Source of the DNA: Flaccisagitta enflata
Taxonomy: Eukaryota > Chaetognatha > Sagittoidea > Aphragmophora
Assembly (NCBI GenBank): GCA_965153355.1
Contig: OZ231126.1
Span: forward strand, 65,534,001-65,598,000
Direction: 5' to 3'
DNA: 64,000 nt
Each line of letters opens with the position of its first letter. The stretch's first letter is position 1. The position numbers and the translations under genes are program-made. Positions 43,937-58,645 of the stretch are shown here, one piece after another. Below the pieces are notes generated by a model. That model made no database searches. It was not told the DNA's origin and was given only the letters and a program-made list of their open reading frames with translations.

Positions 43937-44139
43937 AGAACTGACAGGCGTCAAACGTGATAAGGAGACGGTGAAAATTCCCAGCTGGCGTCGGCGAGGC
44001 ATTAATGATGATGGCCGATTTGCGCGGTGATGTTTTTGAAATGTTGGTAGGGTGTCATGAAGTGGTCAAGGACGAGAATGCGATTGAATTTTCACCAGTC
44101 TTGAAAGATACATACAATTATTGCTCCTTGCTCCCTCTG

Positions 44140-44207
44140 TCTCGCTCTGTCTGTCTGTCCCTCTCGCTCTCGCTCTCCCTGTCCCTCTGTGTCTGTCTAT
44201 CTCGCTG

Positions 44208-44287
<80 letters not shown>

Positions 44288-44290
44288 TCC
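44140..44290 (+). repeat. (GTCT)/(CT)n microsatellite
   Basis: Compound tract, pure CT from about 44210 to 44284. Confidence 0.95.
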
Positions 44291-44699
44291 CTTTCTTCTC
44301 ATCAAGGTTTCTTTTCTTTTCTTCGCTGTTTCCATGTTATTTATTTTTTTGTCCGTTTTAAGATACTGAACCAGACTTATTCCACTCCATTTGATAGTGT
44401 TTTAGTGTATCATTTCTAAACCATGTCAGACTGTCCTCCCACGTTCCAAACTATCGCCCGCTTTACATCGCTTTTTCGGAGAAAAGCATTAGTAGAAGTG
44501 GTACCGCCAAACTACCGCCATTGCCATAATTAATGAATTGTAGAATAAATTTTCTCCATCTTCGTATTTTCATGCCCGCAACTGTATATATAAAACATTA
44601 GAAAAGTGCGTCCGACCCGTCCGTTTGAGGGCCAATATGTCTGTTTCTGTCTCTTATTCTTTGTCTGTTCTCTATCTCTGAAATATTGTCTGCTCTCTG

Positions 44700-44802
<103 letters not shown>

Positions 44803-45154
44803 TAATTCCTCTCGTAAATTAGTCACTCTTTTCTCTTTTGTTTCAATTTTTTCCCCTTTCACTCTCTAGCTTTTAAATAGATTCAAAAGATCTTTAAAGA
44901 CCTTCTTTCGTATTTAAATTGAGAGAGAGAATGGGCAGAAACGACGGCTCGGCGCAGTCAAAGCTAAGCCGCGCTGTGGCCGTGCGCTTGACACTTCATT
45001 TACTCGTTGATAGAGCTCATTTTCCACGTCTGATTAACTTAGAATGACAAATGGACGGATTGTGTTGTAGAACACTAGCTCTATGACACTTCGAATAGTT
45101 TCAAGTACTTCTTATGTGCCATCTTTCGCCCACTTGACATTAAAAGTGCCAAGT

Positions 45155-45755
45155 TACTACCTAGGCCATAAAAAACGCAATCTACATGCACAAGGATAAG
45201 GGCACAGTACTGGTCAAAGAGTGCTGCTCTCTTGAGTATATTCGAAGTGTTTTTGTGTGAGGAGTTCAAAACACTTGGTCCCAAAAGGCTATGATGAGCC
45301 CTTTCAGAGATATTGAAAATCATTGAAAAAGTTCCATTCTGAAACTTACACAAAACTTGCCCATCTTTAGTTAAGCTACCTTCAAATTGGTTTCTGCAAA
45401 ACAAACTCTGTCACCAGTGCCATTTTTCCTTTCCATTATTGCCCCTAGTAATAACAATAGGTAAATCAGTAAAAGAGTTAAGGTCCTGGTATCATTAACT
45501 ACCTCTAGGATAAAGTAGAAACCTTAAAAGTTGTTGATTAAAACGCTTCAATTTGGAATCCCGCTTTAAGTGAACATGTGGGCAAAACCTTTTTAATCCT
45601 TGCTCAAATATGGCTCAGGCACCTGCTTCAGCTCAGAGGGTCATAATGGATACTAGTCTTAAACATTCATGCTCTCCTCCAAAGATTTGAAGAGCTAAAT
45701 TATAAAAAATTCAGGTCTTTTTAGGAAAATTGCGTTTTTTATGGCCTAAGTAGTA
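45155..45755. mobile_element. MITE with 24-bp inverted ends
   Basis: TACTACCTAGGCCATAAAAA… and, inverted, TACTACTTAGGCCATAAAAA…, continuing to CGCAAT. 601 bp. The minus ORF at 45081-45404 runs across its end and is spurious. Confidence 0.8.
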
Positions 45756-45829
45756 CATTCAGGTCTTTGTTAAGAGCAAGCCCGAGCCCGAACCCAAGCC
45801 CGAGAAATTTTACTGTCAAGAATCTTTTT

Positions 45830-46057
45830 AGATGCGTCCACGCATCTCTATAAGAGGCTTTGTCCGTCCGTCCGTCCGTCCGTCCGTCCGTCCGTCCGTC
45901 CGTCTGTAACACACATTACATGTCGAAAGTGGTTTAAACTCGAAGATCACCCAAAATGTAAAGTCATTGCATCATTCCACATGACTGATGCATTATTGCA
46001 TCATTCTTAACAAGCTAAGCATTATGTAGACGCATCGTTGTACTCCCGGGGTACTTG
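45830..46057 (+). mobile_element. HINE-like element, GATGCG subfamily
   Basis: Hairpin AGATGCGTCCACGCATCT (45830-45847), CTATAAGAGGCTTTGTCC, (GTCC)n of about nine units; far end GACGCATCGTTG … GTACTTG. Confidence 0.75.
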
Positions 46058-46163
46058 TTTACTGTAAACGGCCAGCTGTTTTTCTGTTGGGCCCAATAAA
46101 GTTGTATGGAGCGGCCCCTCGGGTCAATTTGTGCAGTGCTTGCATTTAAAATTGGTCTTTTTT

Positions 46164-46373
46164 AGTCGCGTGCTCGCGACTCTACGACCCGCCATGTTGG
46201 TCGGTCAGTCTGTCGGTCGGTCGGTCGGTCGGTAGACGTTAGTTTTTTTTGCGTTGTCGGCGGTTTCGGGCGTCTTTAGCATTACTGCTCCTGTCAAAAT
46301 GGTTGAGTTAGCATTTTTCCTCACTGCCCCTGCCCACCCGCACGCATTTTCGGTAGCCGTGTATACGGCCTTG
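46164..46373 (+). mobile_element. complete HINE-like element
   Basis: Hairpin AGTCGCGTGCTCGCGACT, (GTCG)n, CTGCCCCTGCCCACCCGCAC, end GTAGCCGTGTATACGGCCTTG before TTTTT. Confidence 0.85.
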
Positions 46374-46564
46374 TTTTTGTTTTGACGTCGTTAAAGAAGC
46401 AGGCATAACTTCTGATGGAAGCTTGAAAAGGTTTCCGAGTAGTGAAATAGATCTCACAAGTTATTACATCTGTATAGAAATGGCAAAGCTCATTAATGTT
46501 GTATAGAACGCAGGCAAAGAGATAAATTATGGACGATGGAGTTAGCGTTCTAATATTATGTTTC

Positions 46565-46749
<185 letters not shown>

Positions 46750-46758
46750 ATTACTCAG

Positions 46759-48285
<1,527 letters not shown>

Positions 48286-48509
48286 GTAAGGCCTGTTCAT
48301 AATCATGTCGTTGCGTACAGCGTAATTAGTACCAATAAAGGCGGCTCTCGCCGGCTGGAAAAAAGTCGTGAATGGGAGTCTTTTTTTCATTGCATCTTCT
48401 TCTGTGTGTATTTCATGATGTCCGGTTGACTGCCTCCTGTTTTTGTCATTCAATCTGTCTTTCTGTGTCTCTTTTTTGGTCTTCCTTTGTCTTTGAATGT
48501 GTGCCTGTG

Positions 48510-49046
<537 letters not shown>

Positions 49047-49254
49047 CTATATGTGTGTGTATGTGTGTGTGGGGGGGAGTGTGTGTCTCTCTCTGTCTTT
49101 CTCTTTCTCGTTCCCTTTCTATTTTCTTTCACTCTCTCTCTCTCTTTCTCTCTCTCAAGCAGAATAAAATGCAAAAGCTAGCGTCATAAAACTCAGGGTC
49201 GATTTGTGTAACATCCTGACTCTTCTGTCTTGTTACATGGGCCGAAAAATAGGA

Positions 49255-49530
49255 TCAATGAAAAATCTCGATTTTTGCAAAAATGCAAAAAATTAAAAAA
49301 AGATTAAAAAATTCATAGCGCCAAAATTAATGATCGTAGAGACTTCTGGTTGGCGCCATTTGAAAGAGAAAAATAAGTTCTTTCTTAGCTGTGAATATCA
49401 AAAAATGTGTCATCCCAGGCAGGAAATGGCCCAACTTCCTCAGGTGCCCCAAATCAAAAATGGAAAACCCAATTTCTCCCCTACGTTTCAAAAAGTCGAA
49501 TTACGTAATTCGACTTTTTTCCAATAATTG
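49255..49530 (+). mobile_element. family 3 element, best hairpin
   Basis: Body as in the other copies, ending with AAAAAGTCGAATTACGTAAT-TCGACTTTTTT, a perfect palindrome. Confidence 0.75.
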
Positions 49531-49583
49531 TTCATATGACGTATAGGTTGCCCTCAGTCTGCGCACAACGGCAAAAACGAAAA

Positions 49584-49800
49584 CAAGGCATGTCATGACC
49601 ATGGCATGACCAATACGTGCGCCATGCCGAAAACGAATGAATAAATGAATGAATGAGTGAATGATTGAACGAATGATGAATGATTGAACGAATGATGAAT
49701 GATTGAACGAATGATGAATGATTGAACGAATGACGAATGAATGAATGATTGAATGAATGAGTGGTGATGAAATCGACGGACCGACCGACGGACATAAGCT
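49584..49800 (-). mobile_element. degraded HINE-like element with AATGAATG core
   Basis: CAAGGCATGTCATGACC start, core of GAATGATGAATGATTGAACG repeats, GGACCGACCGACGGACATAA near the right end. The hairpin is unclear. Confidence 0.5.
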
Positions 49801-49972
49801 CTTTCTGACGCACGAGATCTCACGTCAACATTTAATCAGTGAAACGATTTAAGTCTGTCCAAACTTTGTATCAAAAAAACTTTCTGCATATTGTCGTCTT
49901 TTGATCATTTACTGACAAAAAAGGCTTGTAATCTGGCACAAATCTTTTCTCGCTTTTGTTTGCACGTGCGAC

Positions 49973-50185
49973 GTGTCATACATTGATACCTATACAAGAC
50001 GGGCCACCTTTGGGGAGGAAACGGAAAGGAAAACAGGTAAATTGCCGGGCCAGCTTATATGCCAAGAAATTGACTATTTCAAATGGAAACCTCGAAATTG
50101 TAACTTTGACGCCCTGTTAATAAAAGTGAAAATTGATGCGGGAAAAGTCACATTTCTAGTAACGGTTGGAATACCGCTTACACAC
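49973..50185 (+). CDS. possible exon, unrecognised
   Basis: An open frame of about 71 codons with mixed composition (YTRRATFGEETERKTGKLPG…), running into a MITE at 50186. No ATG of good context and no splice sites of note. Could be a remnant exon. Confidence 0.2.
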
Positions 50186-50587
50186 GGACGCAAAATACAG
50201 CGTGATGAGGCGCCAAAAGCCAAAAAAATTTAGCACCCCCCACCACAGCCATATTGGTTGATTAAAAATTCGTATGGAAAGTCATTTTGAGTAACTTAGG
50301 GGAATATAAATGGCGTCATCAGAGCGATTTTTGAGATTGCAACTAAAACCTTCAAATTTATCACTTTTACTCATAAAATATACACTCTTGGAAAAGTACA
50401 GAAAATAGAGTAAAAAGTGATAAATTTAAAGGTTCTAGGTAAAATCTCAAAATTCTCTCTGATGACGCCGCTCATATTCCCCTTAGTGATTCAAAACCAC
50501 TTTCAAAAAGAAATTTCATTCAGCCAAATTAGCTGTAGTGGGGGGTGCTAAAACTTTTGGCGCCTCATCACACTCTATTTTGCGTCC
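50186..50587. mobile_element. fully palindromic MITE
   Basis: Arms of about 190 bp: GGACGCAAAATACAGCGTGA … TTTAGCACCCCCCACCACAG mirrors the right side. The centre has AAATTTATCACTTTTACTC pairing with GAGTAAAAAGTGATAAATTT. Confidence 0.85.
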
Positions 50588-50624
50588 ATGAGTAGATATG
50601 CCGAAGGGTGAGACGCAGAGAGTA

Positions 50625-51477
50625 CACGTGCTTCTGCTGCTAATTTAGCGATTTTGTAGCTATTTTTAGCGAATTTGAAAGTCTCTTAGCTAAAGAATTT
50701 CGAGATCTAGCTAATCTAGCTATATCTATCTAATTCTAGCAAATTTTGAAAAATCCTCTTGCTAATCCAGCTATTTTTTTGCTATTCTTCATTTTTTTAC
50801 TATTTTTTCCTTATTTCTTCTTTGAAACTAGATTATATGTTCTGAATTTTACAGTCAGACCTGACTTATATTTTGACCTAATGCAACAAATCAATCTACA
50901 ATTTCAAAAATCACAAAGTGCAAGATGACCACTTCAGACAACAAAACAAAACCATCCAGACGAGCTTTTTGTCCTGTAGCCATTAGCTTATTAAGTTTTT
51001 ATAAGATTGTTGTTGACTTTTGTTCTAAGACTAAAGATACATAAACTGTAGACTGCAGACTATTCCTTCTAAAGATACAAACAAATGCATGTAAGAGTGC
51101 ATGTTAATCAGTTAGTTCATTTGTTTTTAGACTAGTTAGTTTTCTTTTTCTTTTTCTGCTCCTGCTTTGAAAGGCTCTTATCATCAATGTCCCTCCCCAC
51201 TCTTTTGCCCCCAACCCTTATAGCTTATGTTTTTTTTTGTTTGTTCCTGTTTTGTTTCGCAATGAATAAAAAAGAAATTTTGAACCTTTCCTTTGCATAC
51301 ATATTGCCTTATCTTTGGTTTAATTAACAATTTTTATTGTATTTTTATGTTCATACATATGCTATTACATCTAGCTAATTTTCTAGCTACTTGATGAAAT
51401 ATTCTAGCTAACTCTAGCGATTTTTAGGGTCGTAATAGCGAATTTTTGTCAGCCAGAAATAGCAGCAGAGGCACGTG
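50625..51477. mobile_element. inverted-repeat element with CACGTGC ends
   Basis: Ends CACGTGCTTCTGCTGCTA and, inverted, CACGTGCCTCTGCTGCTA. The subterminal regions are built of repeated CTAGCTAATTT/TAGCGATTTT motifs on both sides. The interior has an AATAAA but no convincing ORF. 853 bp. Confidence 0.75.
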
Positions 51478-51979
51478 CTGACTGCCGACCAGCCACTTCC
51501 TGGTTTATGAAATGGTTTAGCAATGAGGGATGCTAGGCTAATAAGGCAACGACAAGGCTAAGTAGGTCAATAAGGTGCGCCGTGTGGATCGTCGAACGTA
51601 TGCGTTACCGACCGACAGACCGACCGACCAATCAACCGACGGACACAGATGTGAATCGACGAGTGTTTGCGTAACCGACCAAGGGACAAAACCTCTCAAA
51701 GACCTGCCTCGACACACGTAAAGATCACAGGGAAGATCAAACGCTTTAGACAAAAAATTTTTAAGTATTTACATCCGCACTGTTCGTGTTCCAAAACGTC
51801 ACAAGGTATCTTAGCAAGTAAACCTAAACTATAAGTATTCATAATAATTTATTCTAAGGGTTCCACTTGAATTTCAGGTTTTAAAAAGCGCCCGCGCACA
51901 GCTCAGCGCGTCATCACACTTTTTTAAAACAACTTAAAAGTTATATGGCATTCAAGAAGTTATATGTCACACAAGATAG

Positions 51980-52125
51980 TTCGAGGTGAATTAACGCGCA
52001 CCCGTTTTTGGTCATGGCACCCGTTTTTTCACCTGTTTCCCATCAGAGCACCCATTTTAGCACCCATTTTTCCAGTTAAGGCACCCGTTTTTTTTTTCAT
52101 GTCTTATAAAAACGGGTGCCTTCAC
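51980..52125. repeat. GCACCCGTTTTT repeat cluster
   Basis: Five copies of GCACCC(G/A)TTTTT. The last forms a hairpin with AAAAACGGGTGCC. A related cluster lies at 54940-55065. Confidence 0.65.
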
Positions 52126-52294
52126 CATCTTCAACGGGTCTTGGATTTGTAAGGGGAGAATGTAAGATGAGTTTTTTGATAAAAATTGTGATTCACTATA
52201 CATGATTCACTATAAAGTGTAGGCACAGTATAGTGTATGCCTACACATAATGGTATTTCAAAAACTGTTTTTCCTTTTGCTTACTGTCTGAAAA

Positions 52295-52454
52295 CAAGGC
52301 CGGATACACAGCCAATACCAGTCGTGGACGGGTGGGCAGGGGCGGAAATGCGTGTTTTCCCACTTTTCGACTCGATCACCACGGACCGACCAACCGACCG
52401 ACCAACGGACGGACGGACGGACAAAGCCTCTTATAGAGTCGCTAGTCCGCGACT
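52295..52454 (-). mobile_element. complete HINE-like element, intact ends
   Basis: CAAGGCCGGATACACAGCCA start, GTCGTGGACGGGTGGGCAGG module, GACCGACCAACGGACGGACG tract, ACAAAGCCTCTTATAG, hairpin AGTCGCTAGTCCGCGACT, AAAAA. Confidence 0.85.
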
Positions 52455-53345
52455 AAAAATAACAAGCAGACCAGTTTTTAGTCACGTGCACGCACCTCTA
52501 CAACCCGCTCCGTCGTTCGGTCGGTCGGTTGGTTGGTCAGTCCGTCGGTCCGTGACACTTTGCTTTTTTGCGTTGTTTTTGCTCATTTTGGGTTGTTTGG
52601 AGTCATTTTGAATCATTTTTTTGTTGTTTTTGGTCATTTTTGGTTGCTTTTAGTCATTTTGTGTCATTTTTGATCATTTACATTACTTTGTTCATTTAAG
52701 TCATTTGTGTCATTTTTGGGCATTTAAAGTAGTTTTAAGTCATTTTAAGTCATTTTGGGACATTTCAGGTCATTGTTGGTCACTTAACCTGGTTTTTTTG
52801 TATGTTTTGGTCATTTATGTTTTTTGGTTTTTGGTTTTTTGGTTTTTTGGTTTTTTGGTTTTTGGTTTTTGGTTATTTAACATGGTTTTTGGTATGTTTA
52901 GGTCATTTTTGGTTTTGGTTTTGGTTTTTGGTTTTTGGTATGTTTGGTCATTTATGTTTTTTTGGTTTTGGTTTTGGTTTCTTAGGTTTTTGGTTTTTTG
53001 GTTCTTTGGTGTTTTTGGTTTTTGGTTTTTTGGTTTTTGGTTTTGGTTTTAGTTTTGGTTTTGGTTTTGGTTTTTTTTGTTTTGTTTTTGTTCTTTTTTT
53101 GTTTTTGTTTTTTTGTTTTTTTGTTTTTTGTTTTTTTTTTTCATTATAGGTGTTGGCCTTTTGGTTTTTTGTTTTTGTTTTTTGTTTTGTTTTTGTCATC
53201 TTGTTTTTTGTTTTTTTGCTTTTTGTTATTTTCATGTTTCTTGGGGTTTTTTTTCTCCGGTTTTTGGTCTTTTGGTTTTGGTTAGTATTTTTTTTGGTGC
53301 ACTTTGGTTTTTGTGTATGCCATTTGGTCATTTATGTCATTTCAA

Positions 53346-53795
53346 GTCTGCTGGTTTAAGTCTGCTGGTTTAAGTCTGCTGGTTTAAGTCTCTGCTGATT
53401 TAAGTCTGCTGGTTTAAGTCTGCTAGTTTAAGTCTGCTGGTTTAAGTCTGCTGGTTTAAGTGTGCTGGTTTAAGTCTGCTTATTTAGGTATGCTGGTTTA
53501 GGTCTGCTGGTTTAAGTCAGCTGGTTTAAGTCTGCTGGTTTAAGTCTGCTGGTTTAGGTCTGCTGGTTTAAGTCTGCTGGTTTAGGTCTGCTGGTTAAAG
53601 TCTGCTGGTTAAGTCTGCTGGTTTAAGTTTGCTGGTTTAAGTCTGCTGGTTTAAGTCTGCTGGTTTTAGTCTGCTGGTTTAAGTCTGCTGATTTAAGTCT
53701 GCTGGTTTAGGCCTGCTGGTTTAAGTCTGCTGGTTTAAGTCTGCTGGTTTAGGTCTGCTGGTTTAGGTTTGCTGGTTTAAGTCTAAACCAGACTT
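53346..53795 (+). repeat. 14-bp tandem array
   Basis: About 30 copies of GTCTGCTGGTTTAA with A/G variants at the end of the unit. Confidence 0.95.
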
Positions 53796-53850
53796 AAACC
53801 AGTCTTTGATCAGCAGACCTTAAGGTCTGATTCAAGTCTGGTTTAGGTCA

Positions 53851-54649
53851 TTTCCACAATAAACCGGCCCAGCTGAAATTCAATATGTAACAGGCAAAAA
53901 TATTGTTTTTATCATGCTTATCTTTTTTTTTATGATAGAAGTTGTTGTAACACATTACTTGGAATTCAGTGCCTAGCTGATATCCTTCATACTTAAAATT
54001 TTGATAGGCTATCTAGCAAAAAACAGGCCAAAATCACCCTCTTTTTTATGTCACACTGATACCACACTTAAAACCACAATGAAATAGGTATAAAAAAATC
54101 ATTAAGCCTACCCAACTATGGGTCATTTTTATTTAATTGCAATCCCTAAAGAAGAATTAAAGATTATATGGCAACCAATTGTTATTAACTATGCAAAAAT
54201 TTCACTTTTAGTTGATGTATCTAAAATAATGATTTATTTGATTTTGATACATAGTAGTATACTATACTTTAAATGACAATATCTTAAGTATTATGGAAAT
54301 TTTCTTTTTTCCCCCTTTAGTATATAGTATAGACATAACCGAAGTTACATGCAAAATTTCAGACCTTAATGTCAGCTCTGGCCAGAGATATTGATTTTTG
54401 AAGAGAGTGACGGAAAATGTTAACACCCTGTTACTCTAATGTTACTCTGATTACGATGAAAACTAACATAGTTGAACACATTTCAAGTATTGGAATATTT
54501 TTTTTTATATGATCTGAAAGAGTATCAAATTCTGAGCATAGGGCTCAAATTTTAAGCTAATAGGTGCAACCGTTATGAAATTATGACATTTTTATCAATG
54601 TTAACGAATTCAGTCGCCTTATTTCCGCCAGTCTAGTTTATTGTGGAAA
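53851..54649. mobile_element. nested inverted-repeat element
   Basis: TTTCCACAATAAAC at both ends in inverted orientation, with weaker match for about 18 bp further in. 799 bp, AT-rich, no coding capacity. Confidence 0.65.
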
Positions 54650-54939
54650 CTGCCTTTAGTCATTTTTCATTGATTGGGTTGATAGAGTTGATTAATTTGA
54701 CTCAATACAGAAGTCACCACTATTTCCAGTGGTCCCGGCCTGTAATTACCTCATTAAGCTGATTTATTCATCGATTCATTCAAGTCAATCTAGTCAACTA
54801 AATCATTTTATTCATTTCTTATATTTCTCCCTATTCAGTCATGATTGATTGAACAGATACAGTAAGGAATCAGGTCAATTCAGTTGTTTATGTCTCGCAC
54901 GCGACTTATAGGTGTTGGCCTTGTTGATGCTCAAGGCAC

Positions 54940-55065
54940 CCATTGGAGAGACCAATTTTTTTCAGTCAGGGGACCCGTTTTTTTTAATTGGGGCACCCGT
55001 TTTTTCAGTCAAACCACCCGTTTTTTTCACTCGAGGCACCCGTCTTTACAGGTGCCTAATGTGAA
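54940..55065. repeat. GCACCCGTTTTT repeat cluster
   Basis: Related to 51980-52125. Sequence from 55066 to 55740 is AT-rich with no supported gene. Confidence 0.6.
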
Positions 55066-55739
55066 AACGGGCCACATAACCATATTTGAGCACCCATTTT
55101 TATCTATTAGGAAAACGTGTTTGAACTATGTTGTGTGTCATTCAAGAAGCCAGTGTATTTTCTCAGTGCGTCATATTGTATATTGTACGTAGTTGCTTAC
55201 GCCATCTCGAAAAATCATCGCCATCGACAGTAAGGACTCCGGAAGCGATGTACACGGAGAAAGGCGGAAAAGTGCTTTACCACGCGTATCAAAAAAAAAG
55301 ACGCACTTTTAAATGGTTGATTTAGCCACTAAATCTTCAAAAAACTATAGAAAATCTTAAATCGTTTTGAAGCCCTTTGAAAGTACTTTCATTTGGCGCC
55401 AATCTGGTATTGCTACCTTTTTTCGTTTAGAAATGGCATCAGTTTGAGTGAAAACATTACCCATTTCAGTTTCGCAATCCCTATGAAAAAAGTGCATTTT
55501 AGCAAAATAGTGCTTCTCTTTGCAGAGCTCTAGCTCCTAAACCGTTTGAAATACAGATCTGGGATTGGTCTAGAATGAAAGATTTTTTAAAAATTTTCAA
55601 AATGTTTTTGTCAAAAATAGTTAAAATTATTTTCTATATCTGTTTTTTCAATTAATAGATAGGTGCGTCTTTTTTTTTGATCCGCGTGGTACCGAGGTCG
55701 AACTCGTAAATAACGCGATAATTACGCGCGTTCGGATTT

Positions 55740-55990
55740 CGCCTCCTACTCGGCTTCAACGCTTCTCCACCCTTTAAGGGGGCGTTTCTAGTCACAGACG
55801 ATCGCGTTTTGAACCTGCCACTCGGTCGCTCGCTACGTTCGTTCGCTCGCACCGCTCACTCGCTCCGCAGCGCTCCGCTTCGCTCACTCGCTCCGTTCAC
55901 GGGCTCGCTCACTCACTTCGCTCACTCCCTCGTGGGACGTTTGAAATTCTTGAATATGTGTTCGCGCTGTGATCGCATTTCACGGGAATA
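55740..55990 (+). repeat. CGCTCACTCGCTC repeat, left member of inverted pair
   Basis: CTCGCTCACTCGCTCCGTTC-type short repeats plus flanks (GAAATTCTTGAATATGTGTT) match 57665-57925 in reverse complement. Confidence 0.75.
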
Positions 55991-56370
55991 AACACGCCCA
56001 AAGTTCACGTTAGGGAATCGGCTTAAGTTAAGTGATTTCTTAGCCAGGAAGCGAAGGCGAAAACTAGAGCTCCATGGAGAGAGAGAATCAGAGGAAAGGA
56101 AATGATCACTCCTTTGTCCGTAATTGTATTGATAGGTTTGCTTTCTCATGGGGTCGTGAGAAACCGGTGATTCCGGGCTATCCCGCTTACAGTTACACCG
56201 GTCATTGGCATTCGATAGAAAATGTCCTTATAAATAGAGTCCAACACAGCCGGAGGCGATGCCTGGGGGCAATCCTCACTGTAACTAAAAACACTTTTAA
56301 AATGAGAACCCTGCCTGTACAGTCTCTCGATTCTCAATGGCTGGTAAAAGTGGTGTAGTAATTCTTTTAA

Positions 56371-56649
56371 CAAGGCCAAGTAGGCCAACGATGCGTCCTC
56401 TTTGAATGGACGTTTTTATGAATGAATGTTTTTTTTATGAATGAATGTCATTTTTGTATGAATGAATGTCATTTTTGTATGAATGAATGATTGAATGAAT
56501 GCATTACTTGATGTATGCTGGGGTAGAACCACTTTTCTGTTGAAAAAATGCTTGATTTGGTGTTTTTAATGAATGTGTTACCGACCAACCAACCAACCAA
56601 CCGACCGACCGACGGACACAGCTTATTATAGAGATGCGATGACGCATCT
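56371..56649 (-). mobile_element. complete HINE-like element, GATGCG subfamily
   Basis: CAAGGCCAAGTAGGCCAACG start with GATGCGTCC, AATGAATG core, (CCAA/CCGA)n tract, hairpin AGATGCGATGACGCATCT (56632-56649), AAAAA. Confidence 0.85.
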
Positions 56650-56822
56650 AAAAAGTAGCTGTGCTCGTCTGTTCGCCGGGAATTTTCCAATTGAAAACGT
56701 AGTAAGAAAACCTAAAAGCAAATATAGTGGTTTTTCTTACATTGAAATTTTTAATTTCAGTTTCCTTAGATCGCTAACAATAAAATATACCCCATGTGCC
56801 GATGCAGTCATCATTATGTTAT

Positions 56823-57068
56823 TTTGTTTGGAAAAAAATACCTTCGGCTTTTTGAGACCTATGGCGGAAATCGATTTTCCTTTTTTCTCATTACTGGTTT
56901 GTGGAAGTTGATCAATTTTAGGGACCGAATGACACTACGCATGAAATTGATGGCTAAGAAAGAGCTAATTCTCCTCTTTCAGATGACGCCCAGCAGAATT
57001 CTGTGCGATCGATAATTTTGGAGCTATGATTTTTTAAATCTTTTTTTATTTTTTTGCATTTTTTCCTA
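56823..57068 (-). mobile_element. family 3 element, reversed
   Basis: GGAAAAAAATACCTTCGGCTTTTTGA hairpin region first, then the shared body, ending AAAATGC. Confidence 0.65.
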
Positions 57069-57119
57069 AAAACGAGGAATCAAGTTAGTTGAAGTCTTTT
57101 TTGAACTTTGGAATGTCCC

Positions 57120-57290
57120 AGGTGATAATTGTGCATCCTGGCAGCACAGTCTCTCTGTCATTTCAACTCCGTACTCTATGAGAGGCTTTGTTTATCAGTC
57201 CATCCATCGGTCTGTTGGTCCGTCTGTCTGTCTGTCCGTCTAAGTGGAAAAATGAAAAAAACAAGCGGTCTAGATTAAGGCAGTTACTTT
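57120..57290. repeat. interspersed repeat related to 32610-32830
   Basis: GTGCATCCTGGCAGCACAGT, ACTCTATGAGAGGCTTTG and GTCCGTCTGTCTGTCTGTCC are the reverse complement of the 32.7-kb copy. Confidence 0.6.
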
Positions 57291-57664
57291 GGGGGTCATT
57301 TGAGGTCAAATTTCAGAACGCTTCCGCCAACTAACCATATCTTCTATGTATCATTTAAAAAGGAAGTCAGACAAGCGGAGGTCGATATTTCAAAAACAAA
57401 CCCGCACGGCAACAGTTTGGTCATGAACAAAACAGTGCTTTTAGTTTATCTCTCCATTTTTAGGATAACGTAACTTCTAGAGCTCATATCTTTTAAACGA
57501 ATTGACCGACTGACCTCAGATTGGTCTTATTTTAAAGATTTTGGACAGATCTTCAAAATGGGATCAATCTGACACCTGCAGGTCTATTCTTTTAGAAGCA
57601 AATTGCTTTTAAAGTAGATACTTTTCTCAGAAAAAAAAAACATTTGACCAGTTCATCCTATGAC

Positions 57665-57925
57665 AGTCAGGGCGTGTTTCTAGTGAAGATGAAAAACGCG
57701 TTTGATACCATTGAACGCATTTACAGCATGAACACATATTCAAGAATTTCCACTTTCCCACAAGGGAGTGAGCCAAGTGAGCGAGCGAGCCTGTGAACAG
57801 AGTGAGTGAGTGTAGCGAAGCAGAGCGCTGCGGAGCGAGAGAGTGGATCGAGCAGTGCGAGCGAACGATTGTAGCGAGCGACCAAAAGGTCTGTTCAAAA
57901 CGCGATTGTCTGTGACAGAAACACC
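57665..57925 (-). repeat. GAGCGAGTGAGCG repeat, right member of inverted pair
   Basis: Reverse complement of 55740-55990, including the bordering AACGCGATTGTCTGTGAC. Confidence 0.75.
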
Positions 57926-58258
57926 CTCTCAGTGGACAAAACAAAGATTGTATGTTGTACTGATTCTGTCTGTTTCTGTCCATCTTTGTCTGTTTCTGTC
58001 TATCTTTGTCTGTCACTGTCGGTCTCTCTTTTGTTTATCTCTTTCTCTAATTCCTTTCTCTGATCTCTCAAGTTTGTGTGCATTCTGCACATCATGGAAT
58101 TGTTCCTGTTTCATTTTATACGCACCTACGTTGGCGCCACGACGGATTCGTGGAAGTCAAAACTCGGGGAAAAAATCAAAGAGCTGAAGGACCCAAAAAA
58201 TCAGATTCCGGCCGATTCTGACAGAGAATGGATATCCATTTTGGTCGAGCAAGTGGGG

Positions 58259-58400
<142 letters not shown>

Positions 58401-58454
58401 GGAACTTCCAAGCTCCAAAGCCAGTTTATGAAGCTTCGACTTTTGATTCCATGA

Positions 58455-58645
58455 TCAATTGGGAAACCGAATTGGTTACGAAAGATCTCAGATGAAGCCC
58501 TACAAAAGTATGAAGATTCACCGCTCGAGATCAATGTTCCAAGCAACACTCAACACGTTGAACGCTTCATTCAATTGATGGTGAAGAATGCTACAAGGAA
58601 GGCAACATCTAAATTACGCAACGGGCTCTGCAAAGCTACCATCCA
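58455..58645 (+). pseudogene. relic of a transposon-related protein (HTQAVER-like segment)
   Basis: One frame reads KPNWLRKISDEALQKYEDSP, then LEINVPSNTQHVERFIQLM, then a Thr/Lys-rich stretch with RNGLCKATIH. The NTQHVER … NGLCKAT pattern resembles an HTQAVER … DGFIRA segment I recall from transposon-related proteins of cnidarians, crustaceans and nematodes; this recollection is unchecked. It is broken: a stop lies just upstream, a (GAAA)n expansion separates it from another possible fragment (58095-58260, WKSKLGEKIKELKDPKN) in a different frame, and a HINE-like start (CAAGGCCAGATACACGGG) truncates it at about 58646. Confidence 0.45.

Larger units (their letters stand above)
52480..54923 (+). 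mobile_element. 2.4-kb HINE-like element with three stacked core repeats
   Basis: Hairpin end AGTCACGTGCACGCACCT with GTCGGTCGGTTGG tract. The core is AAGTCATTTT repeats (52590-52790), a GGTTTTTGG/TTTTTG tract (52800-53330) and the 14-bp array GTCTGCTGGTTTAA (53346-53795). The far end is CGCACGCGACTTATAGGTGT-TGGCCTTG, the same end type as the element at 14409, whose core (AATGACTT) is the complement of this one's first core repeat. Confidence 0.7.

Noticed and set aside
45081-45404. 107-codon minus ORF
   Set aside because: It crosses the end of an inverted-repeat MITE and has no conserved feature.
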